64,000 nucleotides of DNA. It comes from Colwellia sp. (lineage in GTDB: Bacteria; Pseudomonadota; Gammaproteobacteria; Enterobacterales; Alteromonadaceae). Positions 1 through 9,527 of the stretch are shown here, piece after piece. The DNA lies in contig JABSOZ010000016.1 of NCBI GenBank assembly GCA_013215295.1, positions 62,001-126,000 on the forward strand, written 5' to 3'. A program made the position numbers and the translations under genes. The first letter of the stretch is position 1; every line of letters begins with the position of its first letter. The notes below the pieces were generated by a model. That model saw only the letters and a program-made list of their open reading frames with translations. It searched no databases and was not told the origin of the DNA.

Positions 1-1
1 A

Positions 2-928
2 AAGCTTGATGAACAAGAAAGACCTGCGTATGACAAAGAATGCTTTTTATGCGCGGGAAATACCCGGATAAATGGTGAAGTCAATGATGACTATAAAGAT
101 ACTTTTGTCTTCACCAATGATTTTGCAGCAATGAAGCAAGGTACTCCTATTTCTACAAGTGATGATCCACTTTTTAAAATGGCCACAGAGCAAGGTGAGA
201 GCAGAGTTATTTGTTTTTCACCTGATCATAGTAAAACCTTGCCTCAACTATCAGTGAAGGAAATTTCAAGCGTTGTTGATACATGGCAACAGCAGTGTGC
301 TGAGTTAGGCGAAACGTATTTAAATGTACAAGTATTTGAAAATAAAGGCAGTGTGATGGGGTGTTCTAACCCTCATCCTCATGGACAGATATGGGCGCAG
401 CAACAATTGCCGACCTTAGTGATGAAAAAACAAAAGGCGCAACAAGCTTACTTGAAGCAATACGGCAGTAATTTATTGCAAGATTATGTGGTAAGAGAAA
501 TAGAAAATAAAGAACGACAAGTCGTGATAAATGATGATTGGCTGGTTGTTGTCCCATATTGGGCCACATGGCCGTTTGAAACCTTACTCGTACCACGCTT
601 TACTGTGACACGTATCACTGAACTTAATGCCCAACAAAAACAGTCTCTCGCGGATATTCTTAAACAAATCACTGTTAAATATGACAACTTATTTGAGTGC
701 TCCTTTCCTTATTCAATGGGTTGGCATGGTGCACCTTTTGATGGACAACAACACGATGAATGGACATTGCATGCGAGCTTCTTCCCGCCACTATTAAGAT
801 CTGCCACCGTCCGTAAATTTATGGTGGGTTATGAAATGATGGCTGAAGCGCAACGAGATCTTACCGCAGAGCAAGCAGCGAAAAGACTACGTAATGTGTC
901 AGACATTCATTATAAAGAGCAAACTTGA
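2..928 (+). CDS. galT: Galactose-1-phosphate uridylyltransferase, 5' end missing
   Basis: Leloir-pathway enzyme that exchanges UMP between UDP-glucose and galactose-1-phosphate in the cytoplasm. The reading frame is open from the left window edge, before the first internal Met at 131, and the upstream codons encode a CFLCAGN zinc-ligand region followed by the family's TRINGEV and FVFTNDFAA segments. The catalytic HPH motif (SNPHPHGQ) is at 374-382, where the second His is the uridylylated residue in the family. The C-terminal GWHGAP and ELHASFFPP-like segments are present. Roughly 35-45 N-terminal residues lie outside the window. The stop TGA shares one base with the galK ATG, so the two are almost certainly translationally coupled. 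Confidence 0.97.
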   Translation, partial: KLDEQERPAYDKECFLCAGNTRINGEVNDDYKDTFVFTNDFAAMKQGTPISTSDDPLFKMATEQGESRVICFSPDHSKTLPQLSVKEISSVVDTWQQQCAELGETYLNVQVFENKGSVMGCSNPHPHGQIWAQQQLPTLVMKKQKAQQAYLKQYGSNLLQDYVVREIENKERQVVINDDWLVVVPYWATWPFETLLVPRFTVTRITELNAQQKQSLADILKQITVKYDNLFECSFPYSMGWHGAPFDGQQHDEWTLHASFFPPLLRSATVRKFMVGYEMMAEAQRDLTAEQAAKRLRNVSDIHYKEQT

Positions 929-2100
929 TGACAAAGCAATTTGTAGAACAACAAAACTCTGATCAAAAAGTATTTGCCAAAATTATATTTGAACAACAAT
1001 TTGAGCATTCAGCTGAACTTGTTTGTCATGCGCCAGCTCGGGTCAACTTAATTGGCGATCATACTGATTATAATGACGGTTTTGTACTGCCTGCTGCGAT
1101 TAACTACGGCACTACTATTGCGGCTTCTGCTCGTGAAGACAATCTTGTCAAAGTGTACGCCCATGACTGTGCCGAAGAGACTAATGAATTCAGCCTCAAT
1201 GAAATAACATTTGATGAAGAGATGATGTGGAGCAATTATGTTAAAGGCACGTTGCAAGCATTAATGAACAAACATCCTGAAATTAAAGGCGCCAACCTAG
1301 TCGTTACGGGTAATGTACCGCAAGGTGCTGGTTTAAGCTCTTCTGCCAGTTTCGAAATCGCCATTTTAAAAGCGTTTACTCAGCTTTATCAATTAGATTT
1401 AAATGGCATTAATGCCGCACTAATAGGGCAGCAAGCTGAAAATGACTTTGTTGGCTGTAACTGCGGCATCATGGATCAACTTATCTCTGCCATGGGACAG
1501 CAAGGTCATGCCATGTTACTTGATTGCAAAGATTTATCTTTTGAAGATGCGCCTATTCCAGATAACTTAACGCTATTTATTGTTAATTCAAACGTAAAAC
1601 GTGGCTTAGTTGAAAGTGCTTATAACTTAAGACGTCAGCAATGTGAGGATGTGGCAAGCCATTTTGGTGTTTCCGCATTGCGTGATGTAACCCTAGAACA
1701 ACTCAATTCAGCTCAAGATAAAATCGATCCGGTATTATTTAAGCGTGCTCGACACGTTATTACTGAAAACTTACGTGTAGTCACTACGTTAAAGGCACTT
1801 AAAAATAATGATATGGCAACGATTAGTGTGGCAATGAAAGAATCCCATGCGTCATTGCGGGACGACTTTGAAGTGACCACCAAGGAAATGGATGGCTTGG
1901 TTGATATCATCGATAGCGTTTTAGGCACTAATGGTGGTGTTCGTATGACAGGTGGCGGTTTTGGTGGTTGTGTTGTTGCCTTAGTACCGACAGTTATGGT
2001 CGAGCAGATAAAAGATGTTGTGGATAACCGATATGAGAAAGAATTTAATTTAACACCAAGTGTTTATCTATGCCGTGCAACCCAAGGTGCATTTAGGTAA
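928..2100 (+). CDS. galK: Galactokinase
   Basis: Phosphorylates galactose at C1 with ATP, the first committed Leloir step. All GHMP-kinase landmarks are visible: the galactokinase signature GDHTDYNDGFVLP near residues 40-55, the glycine/serine-rich ATP loop GAGLSSSASFE near residue 133, and the C-terminal GGGFGGCVV motif near residue 342. The length of 390 aa is normal. A TTG three bases upstream is in frame, but the ATG at 928 overlapping the galT stop (TGATG) is the more natural start. It is followed after 91 bp by a sodium/sugar symporter, making a galactose uptake and catabolism operon. Confidence 0.97.
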   Translation: MTKQFVEQQNSDQKVFAKIIFEQQFEHSAELVCHAPARVNLIGDHTDYNDGFVLPAAINYGTTIAASAREDNLVKVYAHDCAEETNEFSLNEITFDEEMMWSNYVKGTLQALMNKHPEIKGANLVVTGNVPQGAGLSSSASFEIAILKAFTQLYQLDLNGINAALIGQQAENDFVGCNCGIMDQLISAMGQQGHAMLLDCKDLSFEDAPIPDNLTLFIVNSNVKRGLVESAYNLRRQQCEDVASHFGVSALRDVTLEQLNSAQDKIDPVLFKRARHVITENLRVVTTLKALKNNDMATISVAMKESHASLRDDFEVTTKEMDGLVDIIDSVLGTNGGVRMTGGGFGGCVVALVPTVMVEQIKDVVDNRYEKEFNLTPSVYLCRATQGAFR

Positions 2101-2191
2101 TTGATTAAAATAAGTAACTGGCTCAAATACATTATTAGCTAAAACGAATAACAGACTCATATAATAATTATAATTAAAAGGTGAACAATTG

Positions 2192-3766
2192 ATGGAAATT
2201 ACAACAAAATTAGGGACGATAGATAGCACCATTTTTATTGTCTATGTTATAGGGCTGCTTTGTCTTGCCTTGTGGGTTTCTCGAAATGAGAAAAAAGAAG
2301 GCGCGAATACTGAAGATTACTTTTTAGCCAGCAAGTCATTACCTTGGTGGGCAATAGGTGCCTCTTTAATTGCTGCAAATATTTCGGCAGAACAAATAAT
2401 CGGTATGTCCGGCTCAGGTTACGCCATAGGGTTAGCTATAGCCTCTTATGAATGGATGGCGGCTATTACCTTAGTGTTAGTCGGGAAATATATGTTACCT
2501 ATTTTCTTGGAAAATAAAATATTCACCATGCCGCAATACCTTGAACAACGCTTTGATACTAAGGTAAAAACGACCATGGCAATTTTTTGGTTAGCGGTAT
2601 ACACCTTCGTAAATTTAACCGCAGTATTATGGTTAGGTGGTATGGCTATTCAAACGGTGGCTGGCGTCGATTGGATGTTCGGTATGATTTTCTTAGCTGT
2701 ATTCTCAGTAGCTTACTCTTTATATGGTGGCTTAAAAGCCGTTGCTTTTACCGACATATTACAAGTGGTGTTATTGGTTTTTGGCGGTTTGTTATTAAGC
2801 TACTTAGCGCTTGATGCTGTTGCAGATGGTCAAGGGGTGTTAGCCGGTTTTGGTATACTAACCGATACGATGCCTGAGCATTTTGACATGATATTAAGTC
2901 CTGACAGTGATCATTATATGAGCCTACCCGGTATTTCTGTGTTACTGGGCGGCATGTGGGTGATGAACTTTAGTTATTGGGGTTTTAATCAGTATATTAT
3001 TCAGCGTGCTTTAGCCGCTAAAGATCTTAAAGAAGCACAAAAAGGTATCGCTTTTGCTGCCTACCTTAAATTGTTAATGCCGCTTATTGTCGTATTACCA
3101 GGTATTGCCGCGGTTGTACTTTATCCAACCCTTACAACGCCAGACCAAGCTTATCCTTCAATGATGGCAATGTTGCCTGTTGGCATTAAAGGGTTAGTAT
3201 TTGCCGCGTTGGTTGCAGCAATCGTCTCTTCATTAGCATCAATGACAAACAGTATATCTACCATCTTTACTATGGACATTTATACTCGCTTTAAGCCAAA
3301 CGAAAGCCAACGTCACTATGTGCATATTGGCCGCATCGCCGCGTTAGTATCACTGTGTATTGCCTTAATTGTTGCTCAGCCATTATTAGGTGAGTTTGAC
3401 CAAGCATTTCAATATATCCAAGAATTTACCGGCTTCTTTACGCCAGGTATCGTGGTGATATTTGTATTAGGCATGTTCTGGAAACGAGCTACATCAATGG
3501 GCGCGTTATCAGCCGCGTTAGGCTCAGCTGTATTTTCGTTAATCCTTAAGTTTGCTTGGCCTGAATTACCCTTTATGGACCGAGTTGGTTTAGTGTTTTT
3601 ATTGTGTTTAGGGCTTTGTTACTTTGTTTCAATTATGGGTAAACCAAATACCACAGATAGCAGTGTTAGTTTAGAGCAAGTGAACTTTGCCACGTCTAAA
3701 CCGTTTAATGTTGCTGCCATTGGCGTAGTACTTATTTTAACGGCTTTATACGCCACTTGGTGGTAA
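2192..3766 (+). CDS. SSS-family sodium/sugar (probably galactose) symporter
   Basis: A polytopic inner-membrane protein of 524 aa with about 13-14 hydrophobic helices, matching sodium:solute symporters of the SglT/vSGLT type. The N-terminal helix is followed by the family segment EDYFLASKSLPWWAIGAS with ANISAEQ, and later by the GFNQYIIQRALAAKD region typical of the sugar-transporting branch. The start chosen is ATG 2192, with AGGTGA at 2178-2183 as ribosome-binding site; an in-frame TTG at 2189 is less likely. Its position behind galTK suggests galactose or a galactoside as substrate, but this is inference because SSS proteins also carry glucose, myo-inositol and other solutes. Confidence 0.92.
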   Translation: MEITTKLGTIDSTIFIVYVIGLLCLALWVSRNEKKEGANTEDYFLASKSLPWWAIGASLIAANISAEQIIGMSGSGYAIGLAIASYEWMAAITLVLVGKYMLPIFLENKIFTMPQYLEQRFDTKVKTTMAIFWLAVYTFVNLTAVLWLGGMAIQTVAGVDWMFGMIFLAVFSVAYSLYGGLKAVAFTDILQVVLLVFGGLLLSYLALDAVADGQGVLAGFGILTDTMPEHFDMILSPDSDHYMSLPGISVLLGGMWVMNFSYWGFNQYIIQRALAAKDLKEAQKGIAFAAYLKLLMPLIVVLPGIAAVVLYPTLTTPDQAYPSMMAMLPVGIKGLVFAALVAAIVSSLASMTNSISTIFTMDIYTRFKPNESQRHYVHIGRIAALVSLCIALIVAQPLLGEFDQAFQYIQEFTGFFTPGIVVIFVLGMFWKRATSMGALSAALGSAVFSLILKFAWPELPFMDRVGLVFLLCLGLCYFVSIMGKPNTTDSSVSLEQVNFATSKPFNVAAIGVVLILTALYATWW

Positions 3767-3782
3767 GTAAAATACTATTATA

Positions 3783-3814
3783 AAAAGGTCAAACAGGTAT
3801 TTAGTTGACCTTTT
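3783..3814 (+). terminator. Hairpin terminator after the gal operon
   Basis: A perfect 10-bp inverted repeat (AAAAGGTCAA / TTGACCTTTT, arms 3783-3792 and 3805-3814) lies 17 bp after the symporter stop and ends in a T run, as expected for intrinsic termination. Confidence 0.8.
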
Positions 3815-3883
3815 ATTATCTGTGTGGAACATGAGCATGTAAGTATTAATTACTGAAAGCTTGGGTCTATTGACTGACATACA

Positions 3884-4054
3884 GTTTTGTCGTTATTAGA
3901 AAATAATGATGACGTTGTCGTTTGAGATGTTTTTGGTCACTCAATTATTGGGTCTATGTGGGCTAATGCCAATGAAACCAGCAATGAATTTAATTGGCAA
4001 GCCAGTCAGCGCTTAGAACAAATGATGGTAGTAAAAATCCTAATGGATATTTAG
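3884..4054 (+). pseudogene. Possible gene remnant of unknown origin
   Basis: Between the symporter terminator and galM, one frame reads a plausible protein fragment with an internal TGA at 3923: a hydrophobic stretch ending in DDVVV, the stop, then DVFGHSIIGSMWANANE and QASQRLEQMM up to a TAG at 4052. There is no start codon or ribosome-binding site in front of it and another TGA just upstream. The composition is more protein-like than random AT-rich spacer, but I do not recognise the family and it may be chance. Confidence 0.25.
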
Positions 4055-4058
4055 ATAA

Positions 4059-5045
4059 ATGAGTGGATTAGAAACGGTTACAATAACTAATAAGAATGGC
4101 ATGCGGGTCGAAATAATTAACTTTGGTGCCCGAGTTAAATCAATAAAATTTCGCGTTAATAACATTCTTACAGAAATGACCTTGGGCTATGGAACAGCAG
4201 AAGAGTATCTGAATGATGACTTATATTTAGGGGCAACTTGCGGCAGAGTTTGTAATCGTATTGCCGGAGGGAAGTTTGAACTTGATGGTTGCCTGTATCA
4301 ATTACCTTTAAATGATGGTGAAAATTGTTTACACGGTGGAGATAACAATTTTTCTCTGCGTTATTGGCAAATTGATAGACAAACACTCAATCATAGTTCA
4401 GTGACTTTATTACTGGTATCTGACCATGGTGATCAGGGATTTCCAGGCACGCTAAATATGTCCGTCACCTATGAGTTAAGGTCAGATAATAAACTCAGTA
4501 TTCAATATTCGGCCAATACCGATTTAACCACATTGATCAATTTAACCAATCATGCTTATTTTAATTTGGGTGAAAAGGATTGTGAATCGTTATATTTACA
4601 ACTATTTTCTTCTGCGTACCTTGAAAGTGATAGGAGCAATATTCCAACGGGCACTATTTTGCCTGTTGAAAATAGCGACTATAATTTTAAGCAACCCGTA
4701 CAAATTGGGCATCAACAAAACAATACTAATGATAAATCACTAAAAGAAAAACAAGGATATGATCATTGTTTTATATTAGATGACTCGCCGTTTGATAAAC
4801 CCAAAGCGATACTTACCTCTTTTCAAAATCAAATAAGCATGTCTATTTATACCGATCAGCCAACTATTCAGCTTTACACTGGCTTCTATTTAACCGGCCA
4901 ATTTATATCATATCAAGGTTTATGTTTAGAGGCGCAAAATTATACTGATGCCCAGAATCATCTTAATTTCCCGAGTAATGTCTTGAAGCCAAATCAAAAA
5001 TATCAGCGCACAATTATTTTTGGATTCGAATCACTAAATGAGTAA
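4059..5045 (+). CDS. galM: Aldose 1-epimerase (galactose mutarotase)
   Basis: Interconverts alpha and beta anomers of galactose or glucose, supplying alpha-galactose for GalK. The 328-aa sequence shows the family order: NFGARVKSI near the N-terminus, GRVCNRIAGGKF and NCLHGGDNNF in the substrate-binding region, LTNHAYFNL with the catalytic His, GYDHCFIL, and LCLEAQNY with the catalytic Glu. No signal peptide is seen, so it is cytoplasmic. The start ATG has only a weak upstream ribosome-binding sequence. It lies 293 bp after the symporter, beyond a terminator, so it probably has its own promoter. Its neighbourhood supports galactose, but a role in the glucan locus further on cannot be excluded. 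Confidence 0.93.
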   Translation: MSGLETVTITNKNGMRVEIINFGARVKSIKFRVNNILTEMTLGYGTAEEYLNDDLYLGATCGRVCNRIAGGKFELDGCLYQLPLNDGENCLHGGDNNFSLRYWQIDRQTLNHSSVTLLLVSDHGDQGFPGTLNMSVTYELRSDNKLSIQYSANTDLTTLINLTNHAYFNLGEKDCESLYLQLFSSAYLESDRSNIPTGTILPVENSDYNFKQPVQIGHQQNNTNDKSLKEKQGYDHCFILDDSPFDKPKAILTSFQNQISMSIYTDQPTIQLYTGFYLTGQFISYQGLCLEAQNYTDAQNHLNFPSNVLKPNQKYQRTIIFGFESLNE

Positions 5046-5354
5046 AATTATTATGGGTATAACTCACGTTGTATTGGGAACGTATTATCACAACATTGGA
5101 AATTTACTGAGCAAGAATTGAAACAAATCCCCCTGATGTTAAGCCTTTAAATCTAGTATTATTACGAGGTTAATTGTAGGGGAATTAGCCGTTAATTTAG
5201 TTTTTACAGTCAGTAAAAATTTTGAAACTTTATATTTTTGTAGTTTCAATGCAAGCTGTTTTCTTGCAGTTTTATCCGTGCAGTCGTTAATAAAACCGTA
5301 CATGAGGTAAAAAGAACAACCAAGGTGCAATTAATAATGTATATAATTATTAGC
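5046..5354. other. Convergent intergenic spacer with weak hairpin
   Basis: 309 bp between two converging genes. No convincing ORF. The only structure seen is an 8-bp inverted repeat (TTGAAACT at 5222-5229, AGTTTCAA at 5242-5249) that could act as a weak bidirectional terminator. Confidence 0.4.
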
Positions 5355-7181
5355 CTATTGTTCAGTAACTCGATCAAACTGCAATTCACAAAGGCGCTGG
5401 TATAAGGTTGAACTTGCCATCAAAGATTTGTGATTTCCCGTAGCCACTACTTCTCCGTGATCCATTACCACGATAATATCGGCATGAATAACCGTGGATA
5501 GGCGATGAGCAATAATTAAAGTTGTACGGTTTACCATTAACTCGTTTAATGCTGCCTGCACGTGATGTTCACTTTGTGCATCTAAGGCGCTCGTTGCCTC
5601 GTCTAACAATAATACTTTAGGATCTTTAAGAATGGCTCGAGCTAGCGCGATACGTTGTTTTTGACCACCAGATAAACGCACACCTTGCTCACCAAGAAAA
5701 CTGCTATAACCTTCTGGTAATTGTTCAATAAATTCATGTGCATGTGCACGTTTTGCGGCATTAATTACATCTTGATCGCTGGCTTCAGGATTACCGTAGC
5801 GAATATTGTGCCAAACATCTGAACTAAATAAAATGGGGTGTTGTGGCACCATCCCCATTTCGTTACGTAAATCGGTGAGTTTGAGCTGAGTAATGTTAGT
5901 TTCATTAAATGAAATAACACCCTGTTGCGGGTCATAAAAACGTTGTAATAATTCAAAGAGTGTCGTTTTTCCTGCACCCGACGGACCAACCAAAGCAATA
6001 ACTTTTCCTGTTGGAATGTCTAAATTAATATTTTTTAATGCCGCGCTATCAGGCCTTGATGGGTAACAAAAATTGACGTTTTTAAATTGTATAATTGCCG
6101 GTTTTTGCGTTTGAATAGCATTCGGAGTATCAAGTTCTGTAATTTCGCTTTCAATTTTTAATAATGCTAATAAGCGTGTAGCCGAACCCGCAGCCCGTTG
6201 CAATTCACCATAAACTTCGGCGACGGTTGCCACTGACATAGCCACCATAATGGCATAAAAAACAAAGGCGCCTAATTCACCACCGCTCATTTTTCCTTGT
6301 AATACATCCATGCCACCAACCCATAACATGCCACTGATAGCACCAAAGGTTAAGAAAATTACAATTGCGATTAAAAATGAGCGTTGTTTTACACGACGTT
6401 TTGCAACGACAAAGGCTTTTTCAACTTCACCAGCAAATGCTTGTTGTTCTCGTGCTTCATGGGTATAGCTTTGAACCACCTTTATATTTTGAATAATCTC
6501 ACCGGCATAAGTGCCAATATCAGCAATAGCATCTTGTGAACTTGCTGCAAGTTTTCTGACTTTTTTACCGTATATCATCATTGGCAATAAAATGAGCGGC
6601 ACGCAAAAAATAACAATCATTGTGAGTTTTAAATTTGTGATTAATAGCATAATTAAACCACCAATCAACATTAAAAAACTACGTAAGGCCATAGAAAATG
6701 AAGACCCAATAATTGATTGTAAAAGTGCAGTGTCAGTGGTCAACCTCGACATCAATTCGCCACTTCTGTTTTCTTCAAAATAACTAGGATGTAGGGTTAC
6801 AATGCGGTTAAATACTGCTTTACGAATATCAGCGCTGATGCGTTCGCCTAACCAAGACATTAAATAAAAGCGACTGAAAGTTCCGATGGCAAGTAAGACG
6901 ATTAACCCGATTAACACTAAAATTGCCGTCTGTAGTTGTTCTGCAGAACCGGCAATAAAGCCACTATCTATAACAAACTTCACGCCTTGACCTAAAGATA
7001 AGCTCACGGCAGAAGTGACTAACAAAGCAACTAATGCTAGTGCTAACATCATTTTATAAGGCTTGATGAAGGAAAAAATCGGTAACAGGCTAGCAAAAGC
7101 TTTCTCGTTCTTGCTTTTATTCGTGTCAGTAGGGGAACTGCTTGTTATCGGCTGCTCTACCGTTAAGTTTTCTTTGCTCAC
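5355..7181 (-). CDS. ABC exporter, fused membrane and ATPase domains (MsbA-like)
   Basis: A half-transporter of 608 aa with six predicted membrane helices (about residues 40-330) and a C-terminal nucleotide-binding domain. Walker A (GPSGAGKTT) has its Lys at residue 405, the signature LSGGQ is at 503-507, and Walker B LLLDEATSALD and the switch His in LIIAHRLSTV follow. This is the homodimeric type IV exporter architecture of MsbA and the MsbA-related subfamily, which moves lipids, lipopolysaccharide core or drugs. The substrate here is not evident and no lpxK or other envelope gene is adjacent. Translation appears to begin at GTG (7179-7181) because no better in-frame ATG with a ribosome-binding site precedes the conserved region. 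Confidence 0.93.
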   Translation of the reverse strand: MSKENLTVEQPITSSSPTDTNKSKNEKAFASLLPIFSFIKPYKMMLALALVALLVTSAVSLSLGQGVKFVIDSGFIAGSAEQLQTAILVLIGLIVLLAIGTFSRFYLMSWLGERISADIRKAVFNRIVTLHPSYFEENRSGELMSRLTTDTALLQSIIGSSFSMALRSFLMLIGGLIMLLITNLKLTMIVIFCVPLILLPMMIYGKKVRKLAASSQDAIADIGTYAGEIIQNIKVVQSYTHEAREQQAFAGEVEKAFVVAKRRVKQRSFLIAIVIFLTFGAISGMLWVGGMDVLQGKMSGGELGAFVFYAIMVAMSVATVAEVYGELQRAAGSATRLLALLKIESEITELDTPNAIQTQKPAIIQFKNVNFCYPSRPDSAALKNINLDIPTGKVIALVGPSGAGKTTLFELLQRFYDPQQGVISFNETNITQLKLTDLRNEMGMVPQHPILFSSDVWHNIRYGNPEASDQDVINAAKRAHAHEFIEQLPEGYSSFLGEQGVRLSGGQKQRIALARAILKDPKVLLLDEATSALDAQSEHHVQAALNELMVNRTTLIIAHRLSTVIHADIIVVMDHGEVVATGNHKSLMASSTLYQRLCELQFDRVTEQ

Positions 7182-7538
7182 AGTTAACTCGAAATAATAA
7201 GGAATAGAAAATTAATATGGTTGCAAAAAATGCAAATTCAAGGTGAAGAAACAAGAGTTTACAGTTTTAGGTCAACTAGATATTTAGATGAACAGTGTGA
7301 GTAAGTGGTGTGTCAATTAAGACCGTCACAACAAGTAAATATTTTTTCAGACTATTGGCGGGATTTTACAAAAGCATTACTAAATCGTTACTCATAAATT
7401 GGCACGTTTCTTATGTTAAGTTGACCTAAGTCAGGGGAATGATACCTAATAGAACGAAAAATATAATTGGTGCTTTACACATAATGTGTTTTAGATAATA
7501 GTAATATAAATCAGTACATTAATAATAAATTGAAAGGC
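7182..7538. other. Divergent AT-rich spacer
   Basis: 357 bp between the ABC exporter and the esterase remnant. I see no ORF, RNA gene or clear palindrome. It presumably holds the exporter promoter. Confidence 0.4.
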
Positions 7539-7765
7539 ATGAAAAGCTTAGGTTACTATTAGTTGTCGTCGTATTATTTACTTCATATGCTCAAGCGAAC
7601 GAGCCTATAATTTCAGGCCATGTTTTGAGCCATCATTCAAAGGTGCTGAAGGAAAATAGGCGTTTTATTGTAGCACTCCCTGAGAATTATCATGACAATA
7701 AGTTAAATTATCCGACTTTGTATGTCGTTGATGGAGACTTTCAGTTGCCTCTTTTTATATTTTAA
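7539..7765 (+). pseudogene. Truncated and frameshifted secreted esterase remnant
   Basis: The frame starting at 7541 reads a signal peptide (KLRLLLVVVLFTSYAQA), then a stretch with RRFIVALPENY and YPTLYVVDGD. This is the N-terminal pattern of the putative esterase family (alpha/beta hydrolases such as IroE and Fes). The protein stops at TAA 7763-7765 after about 75 codons, long before any catalytic Ser would appear. The natural ATG at 7539-7541, preceded by GAAAGG, is one base out of frame: four A residues follow it where five would restore the frame. Loss of one A plus deletion of most of the gene explains what is seen. It is not a functional gene. Confidence 0.7.
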
Positions 7766-7776
7766 CTGACAATTAT

Positions 7777-7793
7777 ATGCCCTTAATGGGCAT
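7777..7793 (+). repeat. Short palindromic hairpin upstream of DinB-like gene
   Basis: ATGCCC and GGGCAT arms flank a TTAAT loop, ending 19 bp before the next start codon. Its core resembles the palindrome at 10909-10930. It may be a terminator for the decayed gene in front or a small dispersed repeat. Confidence 0.6.
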
Positions 7794-7812
7794 TTAATTC
7801 TAAGGAGTTCAA

Positions 7813-8367
7813 ATGAGTTTAGTAAAAAATTTCAAGATGATGTCTTTGTATAATCAAAGAATGAATATTCAATTAATGACAAGTTGTTTAGGTTTATCAA
7901 ATGATATTGTGGAAAAAAAGACACATTCTTTTTTTCCAAATATCATCAGTTATTGGAATCATCTGCTTTTTGGTGACTTGATTTTATTAGGGCGACTCGC
8001 GTTAAACCATATCGGTAAGCTTTCACCAGAAGATTTATCCGAATTCCCAACACCCAATTCACCACAAGACATTTATTATAATAACTTGTCAGATATTGTA
8101 GTATTTAGAAAAAAGATTGATGAATTATTAATAGAATATTGTACAAATTTAACCGAAGAAGACTGCGAAAAATTTATTACTTACACAACCACCGAGGGTC
8201 TTCCTGTTACTAAAGCGGCAGCAGATATTACACAACATATATTTAATCACCAAGCGCATCACCGCGGACAACTAACATGTGTACTCAGTCAATTTGGTGT
8301 AGATTATGGTTGTATGGATTTACCTGCCATTGTTTCAGAAGGTAGTCGTATAAAGAAAGTATGTTAA
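7813..8367 (+). CDS. DinB-family metal-binding protein
   Basis: The 184-aa protein has the DinB four-helix pattern: an early YNQRMN helix, a first metal-ligand His in YWNHLLFGD (His50), and the paired ligands in FNHQAHHRGQL (His146 and His150, with HRGQ after them). DinB proteins bind Zn or Ni through three His; some are thiol transferases (bacillithiol or mycothiol type), but many have no known activity. ATG 7813 is preceded by AAGGAG at a good distance. It opens a run of small plus-strand genes. I cannot infer a substrate. Confidence 0.85.
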   Translation: MSLVKNFKMMSLYNQRMNIQLMTSCLGLSNDIVEKKTHSFFPNIISYWNHLLFGDLILLGRLALNHIGKLSPEDLSEFPTPNSPQDIYYNNLSDIVVFRKKIDELLIEYCTNLTEEDCEKFITYTTTEGLPVTKAAADITQHIFNHQAHHRGQLTCVLSQFGVDYGCMDLPAIVSEGSRIKKVC

Positions 8368-8403
8368 CCGATTGGTTTTTGTTAATAATAATTGAGCGTG
8401 CAA

Positions 8404-8730
8404 ATGGATAATAGGCTAAAAAGTATTTCTGAGGTTGTCGCAAAAGCGAGTGATCTTTTCTCTATTAAGTTTGATAAAGTTGCTACATTGATGGGGATAA
8501 TGGATAAAACTTTGCGTAATCAAGGCATGAATGCTGACGCTATTACCCTTGAATGTATTTCACAGAAGAAAAAGATTGTTGTGTTAATACATGACGATAA
8601 ACCCGATGTTGTTGAAGTTGCATTGGGCAATAAACAAGGTCATATTTATTCATCTACCGAATACGGTATTAATGAATTATCAGTAGCCGTTATCGTTGAA
8701 ATAATGGAAACTAATTTCATATCACAATAA
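8404..8730 (+). CDS. Small cytoplasmic protein of unknown function
   Basis: 108-residue product, acidic to neutral, no signal peptide or membrane segment. It contains an N-terminal helix-rich part and a strand-rich part with KKKIVVLIHDDKPDVVEVALG. I do not recognise the family. ATG 8404 is chosen over in-frame TTG 8392 and GTG 8398; only a short GAG lies upstream, so the start is uncertain. It follows the DinB-like gene by 36 bp on the same strand and may be co-transcribed with it. Confidence 0.55.
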   Translation: MDNRLKSISEVVAKASDLFSIKFDKVATLMGIMDKTLRNQGMNADAITLECISQKKKIVVLIHDDKPDVVEVALGNKQGHIYSSTEYGINELSVAVIVEIMETNFISQ

Positions 8731-8957
8731 ACATTATTCATCATTTAATGGGAAATTGATTGTCAGCTGTCGCCCTTTTGGTAAATTTGAAAACCGTAAT
8801 ATGTTTAACGTTTTAACTTGCATAACCACTCATCTATGTACTCATAAATTGTAACAATTTTAGTGCTTTACTTATTGATGACTTATGTATCAAATGGAGT
8901 CGTGTTTTCATTGTCATTTAAATTAAACCCTTAAAATTTTATAAAAAGAGAAATATA

Positions 8958-9416
8958 ATGAATAAAATAAAATTGATGTTAAGAACTGTTGTATTTTTTA
9001 GTCTTTTTTCCTCTACATTTAGTTATGCAGAAGCTATAACAGGTAAGGAGCATCAAGCTGTTATGCAAACGGCTTATAACTATTTTAATGGTGCAGCAAA
9101 CGGAGACCAAGAACTGCTTTCAAAAGCGTTTGATTTGGACTTCGGTCATATGAAAATGATAACGGTTGACAAAGAAACTGGAAAAGAGACGATAAGAACA
9201 GTTACGCTAAAGGAGTTTACGGGTTACTTCAAAAAAGCGACTAAAGATACATGGGTCGCGAACGTGCTGTCTATTGATATCGTTGATGACAAAATGGCTA
9301 TGGTGAAGCTTAATTTTGAGACCCCAAAAACCCATTACATTGACTACCTTGTGATGTACAAACGTAATAATGAATGGCGTATTATTAATAAAACCTTCAT
9401 AGCAAAGAAAAAATAG
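8958..9416 (+). CDS. Secreted NTF2-like / lumazine-binding-like protein
   Basis: 152 aa with a clear Sec signal peptide (hydrophobic segment ending FSYAEA). The mature part reads AVMQTAYNYFNGAANGDQELLSKAF, then a segment with VDDKMAMVKL and a terminal YLVMYKRNNEWRIINKTF. This is the layout of the putative lumazine-binding (NTF2-fold) family: a helix lined by Tyr/Phe, a central cone, and a WRI-type last strand. Members are often periplasmic small-molecule binders with no proven function. AGAG lies before the ATG. 227 bp separate it from the previous gene. Confidence 0.75.
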   Translation: MNKIKLMLRTVVFFSLFSSTFSYAEAITGKEHQAVMQTAYNYFNGAANGDQELLSKAFDLDFGHMKMITVDKETGKETIRTVTLKEFTGYFKKATKDTWVANVLSIDIVDDKMAMVKLNFETPKTHYIDYLVMYKRNNEWRIINKTFIAKKK

Positions 9417-9527
9417 ATCTAAATAGTGCAGAATGTCAGCTTTTATTAGTGAACAGAACATTCAAATATTAAGCTAAACATTATTTAAACCCATGTTAAG
9501 TTATACGTAGTCGTAAAGGGATGTTTC

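Noticed and set aside
5139-5330. Minus-strand 63-residue ORF after galM
   Set aside because: Lys- and Leu-rich, no ribosome-binding site, no family features, and it spans a hairpin in a convergent spacer.
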